Assembly (NCBI RefSeq): GCF_001676385.1
Contig: NZ_LYVJ01000002.1
Coordinates: forward strand, 124,001-188,000
DNA from: Stenotrophomonas maltophilia
GTDB taxonomy: Bacteria > Pseudomonadota > Gammaproteobacteria > Xanthomonadales > Xanthomonadaceae
DNA: 64,000 bases
Reading direction: 5' to 3'
Made by a program: the position numbers and the translations under genes. This document shows positions 41,666-51,179 of the stretch, one piece after another; within the stretch, counting starts at the first letter, position 1, and every line of letters begins with the position of its first letter. The notes under the pieces were generated by a model. The model had not been told where the DNA came from. It searched no databases and saw only the letters and a list, made by a program, of their open reading frames with translations.

Positions 41666-43759
41666 TTACCAGATCACCACGCGCTTGTCGTCGGCACGCA
41701 CCATCGCGTCACCGGCCTTGCACTGGAAGGCGGCGGCGAACGACGGCATGTTCGACGGCGCACCGTTGGCACGGAAGTTGGCCGGCGCATGCGGGTCGGT
41801 GTTCAGGCGCACGCGCAGCTCACCATCGGTGAAGTTGCGGCGCCACACGGTGGCCCAGTTCATGAAGAAGCGCTGGTCCTGGCTGTGGCCATCGACGTCG
41901 ACATTCGCCTTCGGGTCTTCCTTCAGCGCCATCTGCAGCGCGTCATAGGCCACGGTCAGCCCCCCCAGGTCGCCGATGTTCTCGCCCAGGGTCAACTTGC
42001 CCTTCACGTTCACGCCCGGCACCGCTTCATAGCCATCGAACTGCGCGACCAGCTGGTCAGTGCGCTCGGTGAAGGCCTTGCGGTCGGCGTCGGTCCACCA
42101 GTTGTCGAAGTTGCCGTTGGCGGCGAACTGGCTGCCGGAGTCGTCGTAGCCATGCATCATCTCGTGGCCGATGACCGCGCCGATGCCGCCGTAGTTCAGC
42201 GCCGGATCGGCCTTTGCGTCGAAGAACGGCGCCTGCAGGATCGCCGCCGGGAACACGATCTCGTTCTTGGTGGCGTTGTAGTAGGCATTGACGGTCTGCG
42301 GGGTCATGCCCCACTCGGTCTTGTCCACCGGCTTGCCGATCTTGTCCAGCATGTAGCGGTAGTTGAACGCGCGTGCTGCCTGCATGTTGCCCAGGTAGCT
42401 GTCGCCGTTGGTCTGCAGGCCCGACCAGTCACGCCACTTGTCCGGGTAGCCGATCTTCGGGGTGAAGCTGGCCCACTTTTCCAGTGCCTTCTTCTTCGTT
42501 TCCTCGCCCATCCACGGCAGCTGCTCCAGGCGCGCCTTCAATGCCTGCGACAGGTTCTCCACCAGGTGCTGCATGGCCACCTTCGACTCGGCCGGGAACA
42601 CGGCGTCGACGTACAGCTGGCCCAGGGCTTCGCCCATGCCACCGTTGACCGACTCCAGCACGCGCTTCCAGCGCGGCTGCATTTCCTTCTGGCCACGCAG
42701 GGTGGTGCCGTAGAAGTCGAAGTTGGCCTTCTCGAACTGGCTGCTCAGGTACGGCGAAGCATCGTCGATGGTGTGGAAGCGCAGGTAGGCCTGCCAGGTG
42801 CTGGCCGGCACGTCGGCCAGCATCTTGTCCATTTCAGTGAAGAAACCCGGCTGGGACAGCGAGAACTTCTGCGCGGCCGGCACCTTCAGGGTGTCGAACA
42901 GCGCGGTCCAGCTGAAGTTCGGGGTCAGCCTGTCGGCCTCGGTGGCGCTGAGCGGGTTGTAGCGCTTGGCCGGGTCACGCATTTCGATGCGCGACATCGA
43001 GGCCTTGGCCAGGCGGGTTTCAAAGGCCATCACGGCCTTGGCCTGCTCGGCTGCCTGCGCTGCGTCCACGCCGGACAGGGTCAGCACCTGCGCGATGTAG
43101 GCCACGTACGCGTCGCGGATGCTGGCCTGCGCGTCGTCGAAGTAGTAGCCCTTCTCCGGCAGGCCCAGGCCGCCCTGGCCGACGTAGGCGATGACGTTGG
43201 CTGAATCCTTGTAGTCGGCATTGGCGAACAGCGAGAACAGCACCCCCTTGCCCTCAGCCTGGCTGTCGCGCAGGTACTGGGTGATGGCGGCGGTGTCGTT
43301 CAGCGCGGTGATCTTGTCAAGCTGTGGCTGCAGCGGCGCCAGGCCGGCGGCTTCAATCTTCGCTTCGTCGTTGCCCGTCTTCCAGATGTCGCCGATCTTG
43401 GCTTCCACCGAACCGGCCTTGGCCTGGCTGGCCGCAGCCTGCTGCACCAGCGCGTGCTGCACTTCCAGCGAGCGCTCGCGCAGGATTTCGAAGCTGCCCC
43501 AGGTCGTCTGGTCGCCCGGCACCGGGTTGGCCTTCAGCCACTTGCTGTTGACGAAGCCATTGAGGTCGGTACAGGCGGAGATGGACGGGTCCAGGTCGGC
43601 GCTGTTGAGCGAGATCAGCGGCGTCTTGATCTGCGACAGGTCGAAGGCCGGCTTGGCGTCGGCGCTGGCCGCCGGTGCGGTTTCATGCTTGCCACAGGCC
43701 GCCAGCGAGGCGGCGATGGCGATGGTCAGGCCCAGCGGGACCAGGTTGCGGACGTTCAT
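41666..43759 (-). CDS. M13 family metallopeptidase lipoprotein
   Basis: A 697-residue zinc peptidase of the neprilysin (M13/PepO) family. The lipobox LAAC (C22) suggests anchoring in the envelope. The zinc motif is H532-E-M-M-H536, the third ligand lies in GENIGDLGGL about 60 residues later, and NAYYNATKNEIVFPAAIL is the substrate-backbone motif. The protein ends in the usual C-terminal tryptophan. Members cleave small peptides; the physiological substrate is unknown. AGGAGAG lies before the ATG. Confidence 0.93.
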   Translation of the reverse strand: MNVRNLVPLGLTIAIAASLAACGKHETAPAASADAKPAFDLSQIKTPLISLNSADLDPSISACTDLNGFVNSKWLKANPVPGDQTTWGSFEILRERSLEVQHALVQQAAASQAKAGSVEAKIGDIWKTGNDEAKIEAAGLAPLQPQLDKITALNDTAAITQYLRDSQAEGKGVLFSLFANADYKDSANVIAYVGQGGLGLPEKGYYFDDAQASIRDAYVAYIAQVLTLSGVDAAQAAEQAKAVMAFETRLAKASMSRIEMRDPAKRYNPLSATEADRLTPNFSWTALFDTLKVPAAQKFSLSQPGFFTEMDKMLADVPASTWQAYLRFHTIDDASPYLSSQFEKANFDFYGTTLRGQKEMQPRWKRVLESVNGGMGEALGQLYVDAVFPAESKVAMQHLVENLSQALKARLEQLPWMGEETKKKALEKWASFTPKIGYPDKWRDWSGLQTNGDSYLGNMQAARAFNYRYMLDKIGKPVDKTEWGMTPQTVNAYYNATKNEIVFPAAILQAPFFDAKADPALNYGGIGAVIGHEMMHGYDDSGSQFAANGNFDNWWTDADRKAFTERTDQLVAQFDGYEAVPGVNVKGKLTLGENIGDLGGLTVAYDALQMALKEDPKANVDVDGHSQDQRFFMNWATVWRRNFTDGELRVRLNTDPHAPANFRANGAPSNMPSFAAAFQCKAGDAMVRADDKRVVIW

Positions 43760-43896
43760 GAGGCTCTCCTGCGGGTAATTTCACAGGGTAGCCGGGGAAA
43801 CTCGGCGTAGGGACCGGCCAAAGGTCACGAGCCACGGGGCCGCTCCCGCCGCGTACCGGTATGCTCTGGCCTCCGCGATCGCTGGACCTCGTGACC

Positions 43897-44358
43897 ATGG
43901 ACGAACCTGCACTGCTGCTGGCCATCGACGCCTGTGAGTTTCTGTTCCTGACTGGCATTGGCGAGCCGGAAGCGAATCGTCTGCGCCTGGTCGTCGAAGA
44001 AGGCCAGGGGGTCGGAAAGCTCTCCCGTGTGGAGCTCGGTCATGGACGGTCAATCGATGGTGTGCGTGCGATAGAGGTGGTGCCCCACTCGCAGCGGTTT
44101 GAACTGGTCTGGGACCACTACATCAGCTACGCCGTTCACAACGAGTCCTACCAGAGCTGGGACGACGCCGAAGCCTGGAGCGGCAACCTGTTCCGCCGTT
44201 ACCGCCGTTCGAAGTTCCTTGATTATCTGGAACGTGCCACCTTCGCTGATTCCCGTTACCCGGGGCCATTCACGCACTATCAGGTGATATGCCAGGAACA
44301 CGTCATCGACGTTGCTGCATTGCAGCCGCCGAAGGTGCGCCTGATGGCTCCTTCGTAG
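43897..44358 (+). CDS. Unknown small protein
   Basis: A 153-residue protein that I do not recognise. It begins [20 protein letters not shown], is acidic at the N-terminus and contains several aromatic pairs ([18 protein letters not shown] near 75). No signal peptide, helix or catalytic motif is evident. Its composition, with more Tyr, Phe and His and a slightly lower GC, differs from the flanking genes. An immunity-like or accessory protein is possible but unsupported. Its TAG stop is the GTAG head of a SMAG repeat. An ATG at 43861 is an alternative start. Confidence 0.55.
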   Translation: MDEPALLLAIDACEFLFLTGIGEPEANRLRLVVEEGQGVGKLSRVELGHGRSIDGVRAIEVVPHSQRFELVWDHYISYAVHNESYQSWDDAEAWSGNLFRRYRRSKFLDYLERATFADSRYPGPFTHYQVICQEHVIDVAALQPPKVRLMAPS

Positions 44359-44432
44359 CTGCAGATGCAGCCACCCATGGGGTGGCTCTGCTGGGTCGCG
44401 ACAGCGCCAGCCGAGCATCGGCTCGGCCCTAC
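44355..44432. repeat. SMAG-type REP dimer overlapping a stop codon
   Basis: GTAG at 44355-44358 includes the stop of the upstream gene, and CTAC ends the element at 44429-44432. Internal hairpins are GCAGATGC/AGCCACC-type and AGCCGAGC-ATC-GGCTCGG. Confidence 0.7.
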
Positions 44433-44437
44433 AAAAG

Positions 44438-44461
44438 GAAGGCCGGCTTGCGCCGGCCTTC
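44438..44461. terminator. Bidirectional terminator hairpin
   Basis: GAAGGCCGGC-TTGC-GCCGGCCTTC is a perfect 10-bp stem between the convergent unknown gene and gpmA. Confidence 0.75.
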
Positions 44462-44465
44462 TGCT

Positions 44466-45215
44466 CTATTTCGCCTTGCCCTGGTTGGCCACGGCTTCGG
44501 CGGCCTTGCGTGCCGCTTCCGGGTCGCCCAGGTAGCGGAACGACTGCACGGTCAGGTCGTCGTTCAGTTCGAACAGCAGCGGGATGCCGGTCGGGATGTT
44601 CAGCTCGAGGATTTCCTCGCGCGAAACATTGTTGAGGTACTTGTACAGCGCACGCAGCGAGTTGCCGTGGGCGGTGACCAGCACGGTCTTGCCGTCCTTC
44701 AGCTGCGGCGCGATGGCATCGTGCCAGTACGGCAGCACGCGATCCAGCGTGGTCGCCAGCGATTCGGTACCCGGCAGCGCGTTGCGGTCCAGCCCGGCGT
44801 AGCGACGGTCATGGATCGGGTGGCCCGGATCTTCCAGGTCCATCGGCGGCGGCGGGATGTCGTACGAACGACGCCACACCTTGACCTGCTCTTCGCCGTG
44901 CTTGGCAGCGGTTTCGGCCTTGTCCAGGCCCTGCAGGCCACCATAGTGGCGCTCGTTGAGGCGCCAGGACTTGTTCACCGGCAGCCAGTCCTGCTCCAGC
45001 TCGGCCAGTGCACCCTGCAGGGTGTGGATGGCGCGCTTGAGCACGGAAGTATGGGCGACGTCGAACTGCAGGCCTTCCTCGCGCATCAGGCGGCCGGCGG
45101 CGGCCGCTTCCCGGCGCCCCTGCTCGGTCAGGTCGACATCGACCCAGCCGGTGAAGCGGTTGTCCAGGTTCCACTGGCTCTGGCCATGGCGCAACAGTAC
45201 GAGTTTACGGGTCAC
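44466..45215 (-). CDS. gpmA: 2,3-bisphosphoglycerate-dependent phosphoglycerate mutase
   Basis: A 249-residue glycolytic enzyme that interconverts 3- and 2-phosphoglycerate. The phosphohistidine motif [10 protein letters not shown] opens the protein (H10), [11 protein letters not shown] follows, and [13 protein letters not shown] and [11 protein letters not shown] (second histidine) are the other active-site segments. The length equals that of dimeric GpmA. It is a single gene with its own terminator and diverges from the endonuclease V gene. Confidence 0.96.
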   Translation of the reverse strand: MTRKLVLLRHGQSQWNLDNRFTGWVDVDLTEQGRREAAAAGRLMREEGLQFDVAHTSVLKRAIHTLQGALAELEQDWLPVNKSWRLNERHYGGLQGLDKAETAAKHGEEQVKVWRRSYDIPPPPMDLEDPGHPIHDRRYAGLDRNALPGTESLATTLDRVLPYWHDAIAPQLKDGKTVLVTAHGNSLRALYKYLNNVSREEILELNIPTGIPLLFELNDDLTVQSFRYLGDPEAARKAAEAVANQGKAK

Positions 45216-45296
45216 TGCAGGGTCTCCAACGCGAGGAAAGGCAGGCCGCCATTGTACTCACCGTGCCGTGGCGCCGTGCATGCGATGCTGTGTGCG

Positions 45297-45971
45297 ATGA
45301 ATACGGTGATCGACCCCGGACGCTGGGAAGGCAGCGTCGCCGCCGCCCGCGCGCAGCAGCTGCAACTGGCCGCCCGCGTGGAGCGCCAGGACCGCCTGCC
45401 ACGCAGCGTGCGCTGGCTGGCCGGGCTGGATGTCGGCTTCGAGGACAACGGCGCCACCACCCGCGCCGCGGCGGTGCTGCTGGATGCGCGCACGCTGCAG
45501 CCCGTGGCGCAGGACGTCGCGCGCATCCCGACGGTGATGCCCTACATCCCCGGCCTGCTCAGCTTCCGCGAGCTGCCGGCGTTGCTGGCCGCGCTGGCGC
45601 TGCTGCCACGCACGCCGGACCTGGTGTTCGTCGATGGCCACGGAATCAGCCACCCACGGCGCTTGGGCGTGGCCGCGCATCTCGGTGTGGTTACCGACCT
45701 GCCGAGCGTCGGTGTGGCCAAGTCGAAACTGGTCGGCCGGTTCGTCGAACCGGGTGCCGAGGCCGGCGCGCACACGCCACTGCTGGACGGCGACGAGCAG
45801 CTCGGCTGGGTGCTGCGGAGCAAGGTGCGCTGCAAGCCGCTGTTCGTGGCCGGCGGCCATCGGGTCAGTGCCGATACCGCGCTGGGCTGGGTGCAGCGCA
45901 CGCTGCGCGGTTACCGGCTGCCGGAGCCGACCCGGCTGGCCGACCGGCTGGCCTCGCGGCGGGACCAATAA
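45297..45971 (+). CDS. nfi: Endonuclease V
   Basis: A 224-residue repair enzyme that cuts one base 3' of deoxyinosine in DNA (and inosine in RNA). The conserved segments closely follow E. coli Nfi: LAGLDVGFE (catalytic Asp), [15 protein letters not shown] (the PYIP wedge), [18 protein letters not shown] (second Asp), and [14 protein letters not shown] near the end. The start at MNTVIDP fits the family length; an ATG four codons upstream (45285) is possible. It diverges from gpmA. Confidence 0.94.
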   Translation: MNTVIDPGRWEGSVAAARAQQLQLAARVERQDRLPRSVRWLAGLDVGFEDNGATTRAAAVLLDARTLQPVAQDVARIPTVMPYIPGLLSFRELPALLAALALLPRTPDLVFVDGHGISHPRRLGVAAHLGVVTDLPSVGVAKSKLVGRFVEPGAEAGAHTPLLDGDEQLGWVLRSKVRCKPLFVAGGHRVSADTALGWVQRTLRGYRLPEPTRLADRLASRRDQ

Positions 45972-46009
45972 CCGCCGCGCGCCTCACCCGGCGCGGCTGA
46001 TGTTTCCGA

Positions 46010-46984
46010 TCAGCGATGCACGTGGCCGCGATGGCCCTGGGCGTCCTCTCCGTGGTCGTGCCCGACATGGTCATCGTGTTCGTGCCCCTTGGCCGGCTGG
46101 CCGCAGGCTTCGCCGCAATGGTCCGCTTCGATCTGCAGCGTCACGTGCTCGATGCCGAAGGCATCGTGCAGGCGCCCGCCCAGTTCACGGCGCAGCGCAT
46201 CGGCATCGGTCCCGTCGCGCATCACGATGTGCGCAGTCAGCGCCGGGGTGCTGGAGGCCAGCGCCCACACGTGCAGGTCATGCACGTCCAGCACTGCAGC
46301 ATGGCCGGAAAGGCTGTCGCGCACCCTGGCCACGTCCATGCCCTTGGGCACGCCCTCGAGCAGCACGTTGATCGCTTCGCGCATCAGCACGTAGGTGCGC
46401 GGCAGTACCCACAGGCCGATCAGCACGGCCAGGATCGGGTCGATCGGCTTCCAGCCGGTCCATTGGATCAGCAACGCGCCCACGATCACCGCCACCGAGC
46501 CGAGCATGTCGGCCCACACTTCCAGGTAGGCGCCCTTCACATTGAGGCTCTCGCCACTTCCCGCCTGCAGCAGGCGCATCGCGATCAGGTTGATGACCAG
46601 GCCTGCCGCGGCAATCACCAGCATGCCCGTGGAAGCGATCTCCTGCGGATGGCGGAAGCGGCCGATTGCCTCCCACAGGATGTAGGCCGCCACCACGAAC
46701 AGCATTGCGCCGTTGATCATCGCGCCCAGCGCTTCCAGGCGTGCATAGCCGTACGTGCGGCGCGCGTCCGGCGGGCGCCGGCTCAGCCGCACCGCCACCA
46801 GCGCGATCATCAGCGCCAGCGCGTCGGTGGCCATGTGCGCCGCGTCGGACAACAGCGCCAGGCTGTTGGTCCAGAACGCACCCACCACCTCGACGACGAG
46901 GAAGGTAGTGGTCAGGCCGAGTGCCCACCACAAGGGTTTCTCGTGCCGGATCTGGGATGGCAGGTGATCGTGGTCGTGGCCCAT
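46010..46984 (-). CDS. Cation diffusion facilitator, zinc-type exporter
   Basis: A 324-residue inner-membrane antiporter of the CDF family (ZitB/CzcD-like), expected to export zinc. Six helices are followed by a cytosolic domain. The helix-2 metal site reads D47-A-A-H50-M-A-T-D54. The helix-5 site reads E155-V-W-A-D159, with glutamate where many zinc CDFs have histidine. Both termini are histidine rich (MGHDHDH and about 30 residues at the end with HEHDDH and HDHGED). AAGGAG stands before the ATG. A Zur-like half-site lies about 70 bases upstream. Confidence 0.9.
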   Translation of the reverse strand: MGHDHDHLPSQIRHEKPLWWALGLTTTFLVVEVVGAFWTNSLALLSDAAHMATDALALMIALVAVRLSRRPPDARRTYGYARLEALGAMINGAMLFVVAAYILWEAIGRFRHPQEIASTGMLVIAAAGLVINLIAMRLLQAGSGESLNVKGAYLEVWADMLGSVAVIVGALLIQWTGWKPIDPILAVLIGLWVLPRTYVLMREAINVLLEGVPKGMDVARVRDSLSGHAAVLDVHDLHVWALASSTPALTAHIVMRDGTDADALRRELGGRLHDAFGIEHVTLQIEADHCGEACGQPAKGHEHDDHVGHDHGEDAQGHRGHVHR

Positions 46985-47050
46985 GGCAACAGCTCCTTTG
47001 CGATGCGATGCAGGCTACGCCGTGCCAGCAGGGGAGACTATTACGGTGTT

Positions 47051-47059
47051 TATAACATT
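47051..47059. promoter_or_regulatory. Zur-like half-site before the CDF gene
   Basis: TATAACATT is one full half of the Zur palindrome (AATGTTATA on the minus strand). The other half is not conserved. Confidence 0.35.
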
Positions 47060-47081
47060 GCAGGCGTGCAGTGCCGGAGCC

Positions 47082-47185
47082 GCCGGGCATGGCCCGGGGC
47101 TACCCGCGTGCGGATCGCTGGACGAGGCCGACCGAAGACATCGGGATGGCCCAGCGCTGACGGGTAGCGCCAGGCCCGGCCGGAT
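47082..47185. repeat. Degenerate SMAG-like repeats
   Basis: CCGGGC-ATG-GCCCGG with CTAC (47100-47103), then GTAG at 47164-47167 heading CGCCAGGCCCGGCCGG. Both are imperfect units between the CDF gene and the receptor gene. Confidence 0.45.
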
Positions 47186-47214
47186 GAGCGCAGCGGAGCA
47201 GCCGCCGCGCGCGG

Positions 47215-49464
47215 TCAGAAGCCGAATCGCAGGCTGGCCCAGTACGCGCGGCCCGGCTCGTTGTAGGTCGCCGCGCCAGCATCGCTGCTGTTGGCCTCGC
47301 GGAACAGGCGCTTGTCGGCCAGGTTGTTGACGCCGAAGCCGAAGCTGACCGTCCCGGTCACCTTGTAACGCGCGCTCACACCCCAGATGCTGTAGGCGCC
47401 ACGGTCCTGCAGTGCGATCGACGGATCGCAGGTGCCGGTGCAGCGCGGATCGTTGTTGATGTTGGCGGTGGCCGGTTCCTGCCTGCCGTAGAACGTGCCG
47501 GTCAGCAGCAGCGACAGCTTGTCGGTGGCCTGCCAGTCCAGCATGGTGTTGATCGTGTACTTCGGAATCACCGACAGCGGCTGGTGCGTGGTCTTGTTCT
47601 CGTTCTCCACCATGTAGGTGAAGTTGTTGCTCCACTTCAGGCGGCTGCCCTGCTCGCCCAGCAGCGGAACCACCAGGTTGCCTTCAAGTCCCTGCACGAT
47701 CGCCTTCGGAGCGTTCTCCCAGCGGAAGATGCGGCCGCGGCTATCGGCGGTCAGGCCGATCTGGGTGTAGCCGGCCTGGATCTTGTCCTTGTAGTCGTTG
47801 TGGAAGTAGGTCAACGACGCCTGCCAGCCGCTCTGCGGTGCCCACTCGATGCCCAGCTCCTTGTTCAGGCTGGTTTCCGCCTTCAGGTCCGCATTGCCCC
47901 GCATGTAGCAGCCGGCGCCCAGGCTCGGCAGCGCGTTCGGGCAACCATTGCCTCGGGTGTAGTACAGGTAGTCCGGGTTGGACTGGTACAGGTTGGGCGC
48001 CTTGAACGCGCGTGCGACACCGCCCTTCACCACCCAGTCGCTGTTGATGCGGAACTGCGCATTGAGGCTGGGGCTGGTGGTGTTGCCGAACTGGCTGTGG
48101 TGGTCGAAGCGCAGGCCCGGGGTGACGATCCAACGCTCGCCGAGGTAGATGTTGTCTTCCACGAATACGGCAGTGGTCTGCGCGTCGGCCTTGCCCCGCG
48201 CGCGGTCGGCCGACAGGCCCGGGATGCCGCCACCGCTGCTGCTGGACTGGCTCATCGAGTAGGGATCGGTCAGGCGGCTGTCCAGGTATTCAAAGCCCAG
48301 CGTCCAGATGTTCTCGGCGCCGCCCAGCGTCGCCGGGAAGCTCACTTCGCCATCCAGCTGGTAGTTGCGCAGGCGCGAGGTGGACCAGTCGGTGCCGTTG
48401 AAGCTGCCTTCCGGGCCACCGGCCAGGCCTTCGTTGATGCGCGAGTTGTTCACCGCCTCCACCGCAGCCGTCACCCGCGAGGTGACATCGCCCCAACGGC
48501 CGCGATGGGTGATCGCACCGCTGTTGCGGTACATGCGGTTGGTTTCCGCTTCGCCCTCGGCCAGTGCCGCCAGGTCAACGCCGGTCGAGGTACCGGTGGT
48601 GCTGACCGCGCGGTCACCGGCGTAGATGTTGCCCTGGCGGCTGGTGCCGGCTTCGAACTCCACCACCTGGTTGGCGGTCACGTCCCAGCGCAGCAGCGCG
48701 TTGACGTCGCGGTTCTTGACGCCCTCGCGGCCAGCCGGCGGTACTGCGTTCGGGTGGGTGGCGTACTGGCGGTTGAGGTCCAGCGAGTCGGCGTCTGTCC
48801 TGTTGAGGTTGCCGTACAGGCGGAACGACACGGTGTCGGTCACCGGCCCGCTCAACTGCAGTCCGACGCGCTCGCTGCCGCCTTCGGCGCTGTGCTCGGG
48901 CACCAGTCCATACAGGTCCACTGCACCGGCCAGGTCGCCGGTCGGGCGCTTGGTGATGATGTTGACCACGCCACCAGAGGCACCCGAGCCATAGCGCGCC
49001 GCGGCAGGGCCGCGCAGCACTTCGATGCGTTCGATCATCTCCGCCGGCACCCAGTTGGTGTCGCCGCGCGTGTTGCGCTCGCCGCTGCGGCCCATGCGCA
49101 CCGCATCACGCGCACCGACGCGCTTGCCGTCGACCAGGATCAGGGTGTTTTCCGGTCCCATGCCGCGCAGGTCGATCTGGCGGTTGTTGCCGTACTGGCC
49201 CGAGGCGCTGTTGCCGGTCAGGTTGACGCCCGGCATGGTGCGCAGCAGTTCGGCGATGTCATTGGCCGGCGGGCGCCGGGCGATGTCCTCGGCGGTGATG
49301 GTCGAGGTACCCAGGGCCTGGCGCGCGATCTGCGAGGCGGTGACGTGCACCGTGTCGATATCGGTGGCGTCGGTCTCGGCGTGGGCGGCCAGGGCGCTGC
49401 CCGCCATCAGGGCAGCAACGGCGAGCGCCAGCGGGCGCGGCGAAAGGACAACGGCAGGAAACAT
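47215..49464 (-). CDS. FepA-like TonB-dependent siderophore receptor
   Basis: A 749-residue outer-membrane receptor. After a signal peptide (about residues 1-29, ending AHA-E) comes a short TonB-box region (IDTVHVTASQ) and a plug domain. Motifs GNNRQIDLRGMGPENTLILV and MIERIEVLRGPAAARYGSGA mark it as an enterobactin-type (FepA/PfeA/BfrA) receptor. The barrel closes with ASLRFGF. FepA-group proteins take up catecholate siderophores. The ATG of MFPAVVLSP is preferred over GTG-region starts up to 49572; AAGG lies 9 bases upstream. A Fur box lies 121 bases upstream. Confidence 0.9.
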   Translation of the reverse strand: MFPAVVLSPRPLALAVAALMAGSALAAHAETDATDIDTVHVTASQIARQALGTSTITAEDIARRPPANDIAELLRTMPGVNLTGNSASGQYGNNRQIDLRGMGPENTLILVDGKRVGARDAVRMGRSGERNTRGDTNWVPAEMIERIEVLRGPAAARYGSGASGGVVNIITKRPTGDLAGAVDLYGLVPEHSAEGGSERVGLQLSGPVTDTVSFRLYGNLNRTDADSLDLNRQYATHPNAVPPAGREGVKNRDVNALLRWDVTANQVVEFEAGTSRQGNIYAGDRAVSTTGTSTGVDLAALAEGEAETNRMYRNSGAITHRGRWGDVTSRVTAAVEAVNNSRINEGLAGGPEGSFNGTDWSTSRLRNYQLDGEVSFPATLGGAENIWTLGFEYLDSRLTDPYSMSQSSSSGGGIPGLSADRARGKADAQTTAVFVEDNIYLGERWIVTPGLRFDHHSQFGNTTSPSLNAQFRINSDWVVKGGVARAFKAPNLYQSNPDYLYYTRGNGCPNALPSLGAGCYMRGNADLKAETSLNKELGIEWAPQSGWQASLTYFHNDYKDKIQAGYTQIGLTADSRGRIFRWENAPKAIVQGLEGNLVVPLLGEQGSRLKWSNNFTYMVENENKTTHQPLSVIPKYTINTMLDWQATDKLSLLLTGTFYGRQEPATANINNDPRCTGTCDPSIALQDRGAYSIWGVSARYKVTGTVSFGFGVNNLADKRLFREANSSDAGAATYNEPGRAYWASLRFGF

Positions 49465-49584
49465 GATCTGGACCTTCTGGCAGGGCAACGGGGCCTCTGG
49501 CAAAGGGCTTGAGGCAACGACGAGGGGAGGCAGAGCGTTGCCGCAGTCGACTGCGGCCCGATCCGTGCGCATATTCTCACATCA

Positions 49585-49603
49585 ATGCAAGTGATTCTCA
49601 AAT
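49585..49603. promoter_or_regulatory. Fur box
   Basis: The minus strand reads ATTTGAGAATCACTTGCAT, close to the xanthomonad/pseudomonad Fur pattern of the ATTTGAGAATCATTTGCAT kind. It lies between the FepA-like receptor and the DosC-like gene. Confidence 0.7.
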
Positions 49604-49729
49604 GCGTTCGCTCATTGCTACAGCTGTCGTGATGTGCCCTGCGTGCCGGACAACCCTGCATCGCGCTTAAACTGGCCGGCTCACCCGCCATCAACCGCAC
49701 GCCACCGCGGCCGATACCCGTGGCTTGTC

Positions 49730-51154
49730 GTGCGCAGTCAGAGATCGACGTGGAAACACGATGCCAGCCAGCCGCTGACCGAGGCCTGGCAGCACTGCCT
49801 GCTGCAGGCCGGCCCCGCCGCCACTGCGCTGCTGCACGCCGTCGCCACGGATGCACCACCGGCGCTGGCCCGGCGCTTCTATGAAGTGCTGTTGCAGGAT
49901 GCACGGGCACGCCGCTTCCTGTCCCACGAACAGGTCAAGCAGCGCCTGCAGCCCGCCATGCAGCGCTGGCTGGTGCAACTGCTGACCACCGATGCCGGTG
50001 GCATCGCCGCCGCCGTCGCCTCGCAGCGGGTGATCGGCGATGCACATGCCCGGGTCGGCATCCCGGTCGACCTGGTCACCCGCGGCGCGCGCGTGCTCAA
50101 GCACGAACTGTTCGTACGGCTGCGCAACGACGCTCCCGACAGTGCAACCGCATTCGCCGCCATCGACTGCCTCAGCGCGATCATGGACATCGCCATGGAG
50201 GGCATGACCCTGGCCTACACCCATGCGCGCGAACGCTCCACCCGCGCCGACGCGGCCTACCGGCTGTTCTCGCTGGTGCAGAACGTCAGCACCGAGCGCG
50301 AGCGCCAGCGCGCACTGCTGCTGGACTGGGAGAATGCCCTGCTCTACACGCTGGCCGGCCACGTGCAGGCCGGCGAGAGCGCCAGCCTCGCCACCTCCGA
50401 GTTCGGACTGTGGTTCACCCACAAGGGCATTCCCAGCTTCGGTGAAAGCGGCGAAACGCAGCAGGTAGGCCAGTTGATGGCCCGCATTGATGACCACCTG
50501 CGGCACGCAGGCAGCGATGCCCCGGAGCAGCGCCTGGCAGTGCTGCCCGCCATCCGCGAGGACCTGGCCACCATCCGCACCCTGATGACTTTGCTGTTCG
50601 AGCGGATCGGCGAACTCGACGCCGGCAGCGACGCACTGACCAACCTGCTCAACCGCCGCTTCCTGCCCACGGTGCTGCGCCGGGAGATCGAGCTGGCGAC
50701 CCGCAACCGCACTCCATTCTCGTTGCTGCTGTTGGACCTGGATCACTTCAAGTCGATCAATGATGGTCACGGCCACGATGCCGGCGACCGCGCGTTGCAG
50801 CATGTGGCGGGCCTGCTCGGCCAGCTCACGCGCGGCAGCGACTACCTGTTCCGCTATGGTGGCGAAGAATTCGTGGTGGTGCTGGTGGCCGCCAGCGAAT
50901 CGCAGGCGACGGTGATCGCCGAGAGCCTGCGCAGGCAGATCGCGCAGACGCCGGTGGCACTCGCAAGCGGCCAGGTGCTGGCGCTGACCGCCAGCATCGG
51001 CGTGGCCGGCCACGATGGCCATCCGGACTACGAGCGGCTGATGGCACGTGCCGACGCCGCGATGTACGAGGCCAAGCGCAGCGGCCGCAACCGCGTGGTG
51101 GTGGCCAGCGACGCACTGCAGGAAGCGCCGGGGCGGCGCACGTCGCAACGGTGA
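49730..51154 (+). CDS. Globin-coupled diguanylate cyclase (DosC-like)
   Basis: A protein of about 474 residues that matches E. coli DosC (YddV) in layout. The N-terminal globin sensor carries the proximal heme histidine H106 in DAHARVGIPVDLV. A middle domain holds FGLWFTHKGIPSF. The GGDEF domain has GGEEF at 377-381, with an RxxD inhibitory site (RGSD, 368-371) exactly five residues before it. Oxygen binding to the heme should set cyclic-di-GMP synthesis. The start is uncertain: GTG at 49730 fits DosC best, while the ATG at 49634 adds 32 residues that look non-coding and cover a TAAACT -10-like sequence. Confidence 0.9.
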   Translation: MRSQRSTWKHDASQPLTEAWQHCLLQAGPAATALLHAVATDAPPALARRFYEVLLQDARARRFLSHEQVKQRLQPAMQRWLVQLLTTDAGGIAAAVASQRVIGDAHARVGIPVDLVTRGARVLKHELFVRLRNDAPDSATAFAAIDCLSAIMDIAMEGMTLAYTHARERSTRADAAYRLFSLVQNVSTERERQRALLLDWENALLYTLAGHVQAGESASLATSEFGLWFTHKGIPSFGESGETQQVGQLMARIDDHLRHAGSDAPEQRLAVLPAIREDLATIRTLMTLLFERIGELDAGSDALTNLLNRRFLPTVLRREIELATRNRTPFSLLLLDLDHFKSINDGHGHDAGDRALQHVAGLLGQLTRGSDYLFRYGGEEFVVVLVAASESQATVIAESLRRQIAQTPVALASGQVLALTASIGVAGHDGHPDYERLMARADAAMYEAKRSGRNRVVVASDALQEAPGRRTSQR

Positions 51155-51179
51155 TCAGCAGCGCCGGACGCGTGCACCG

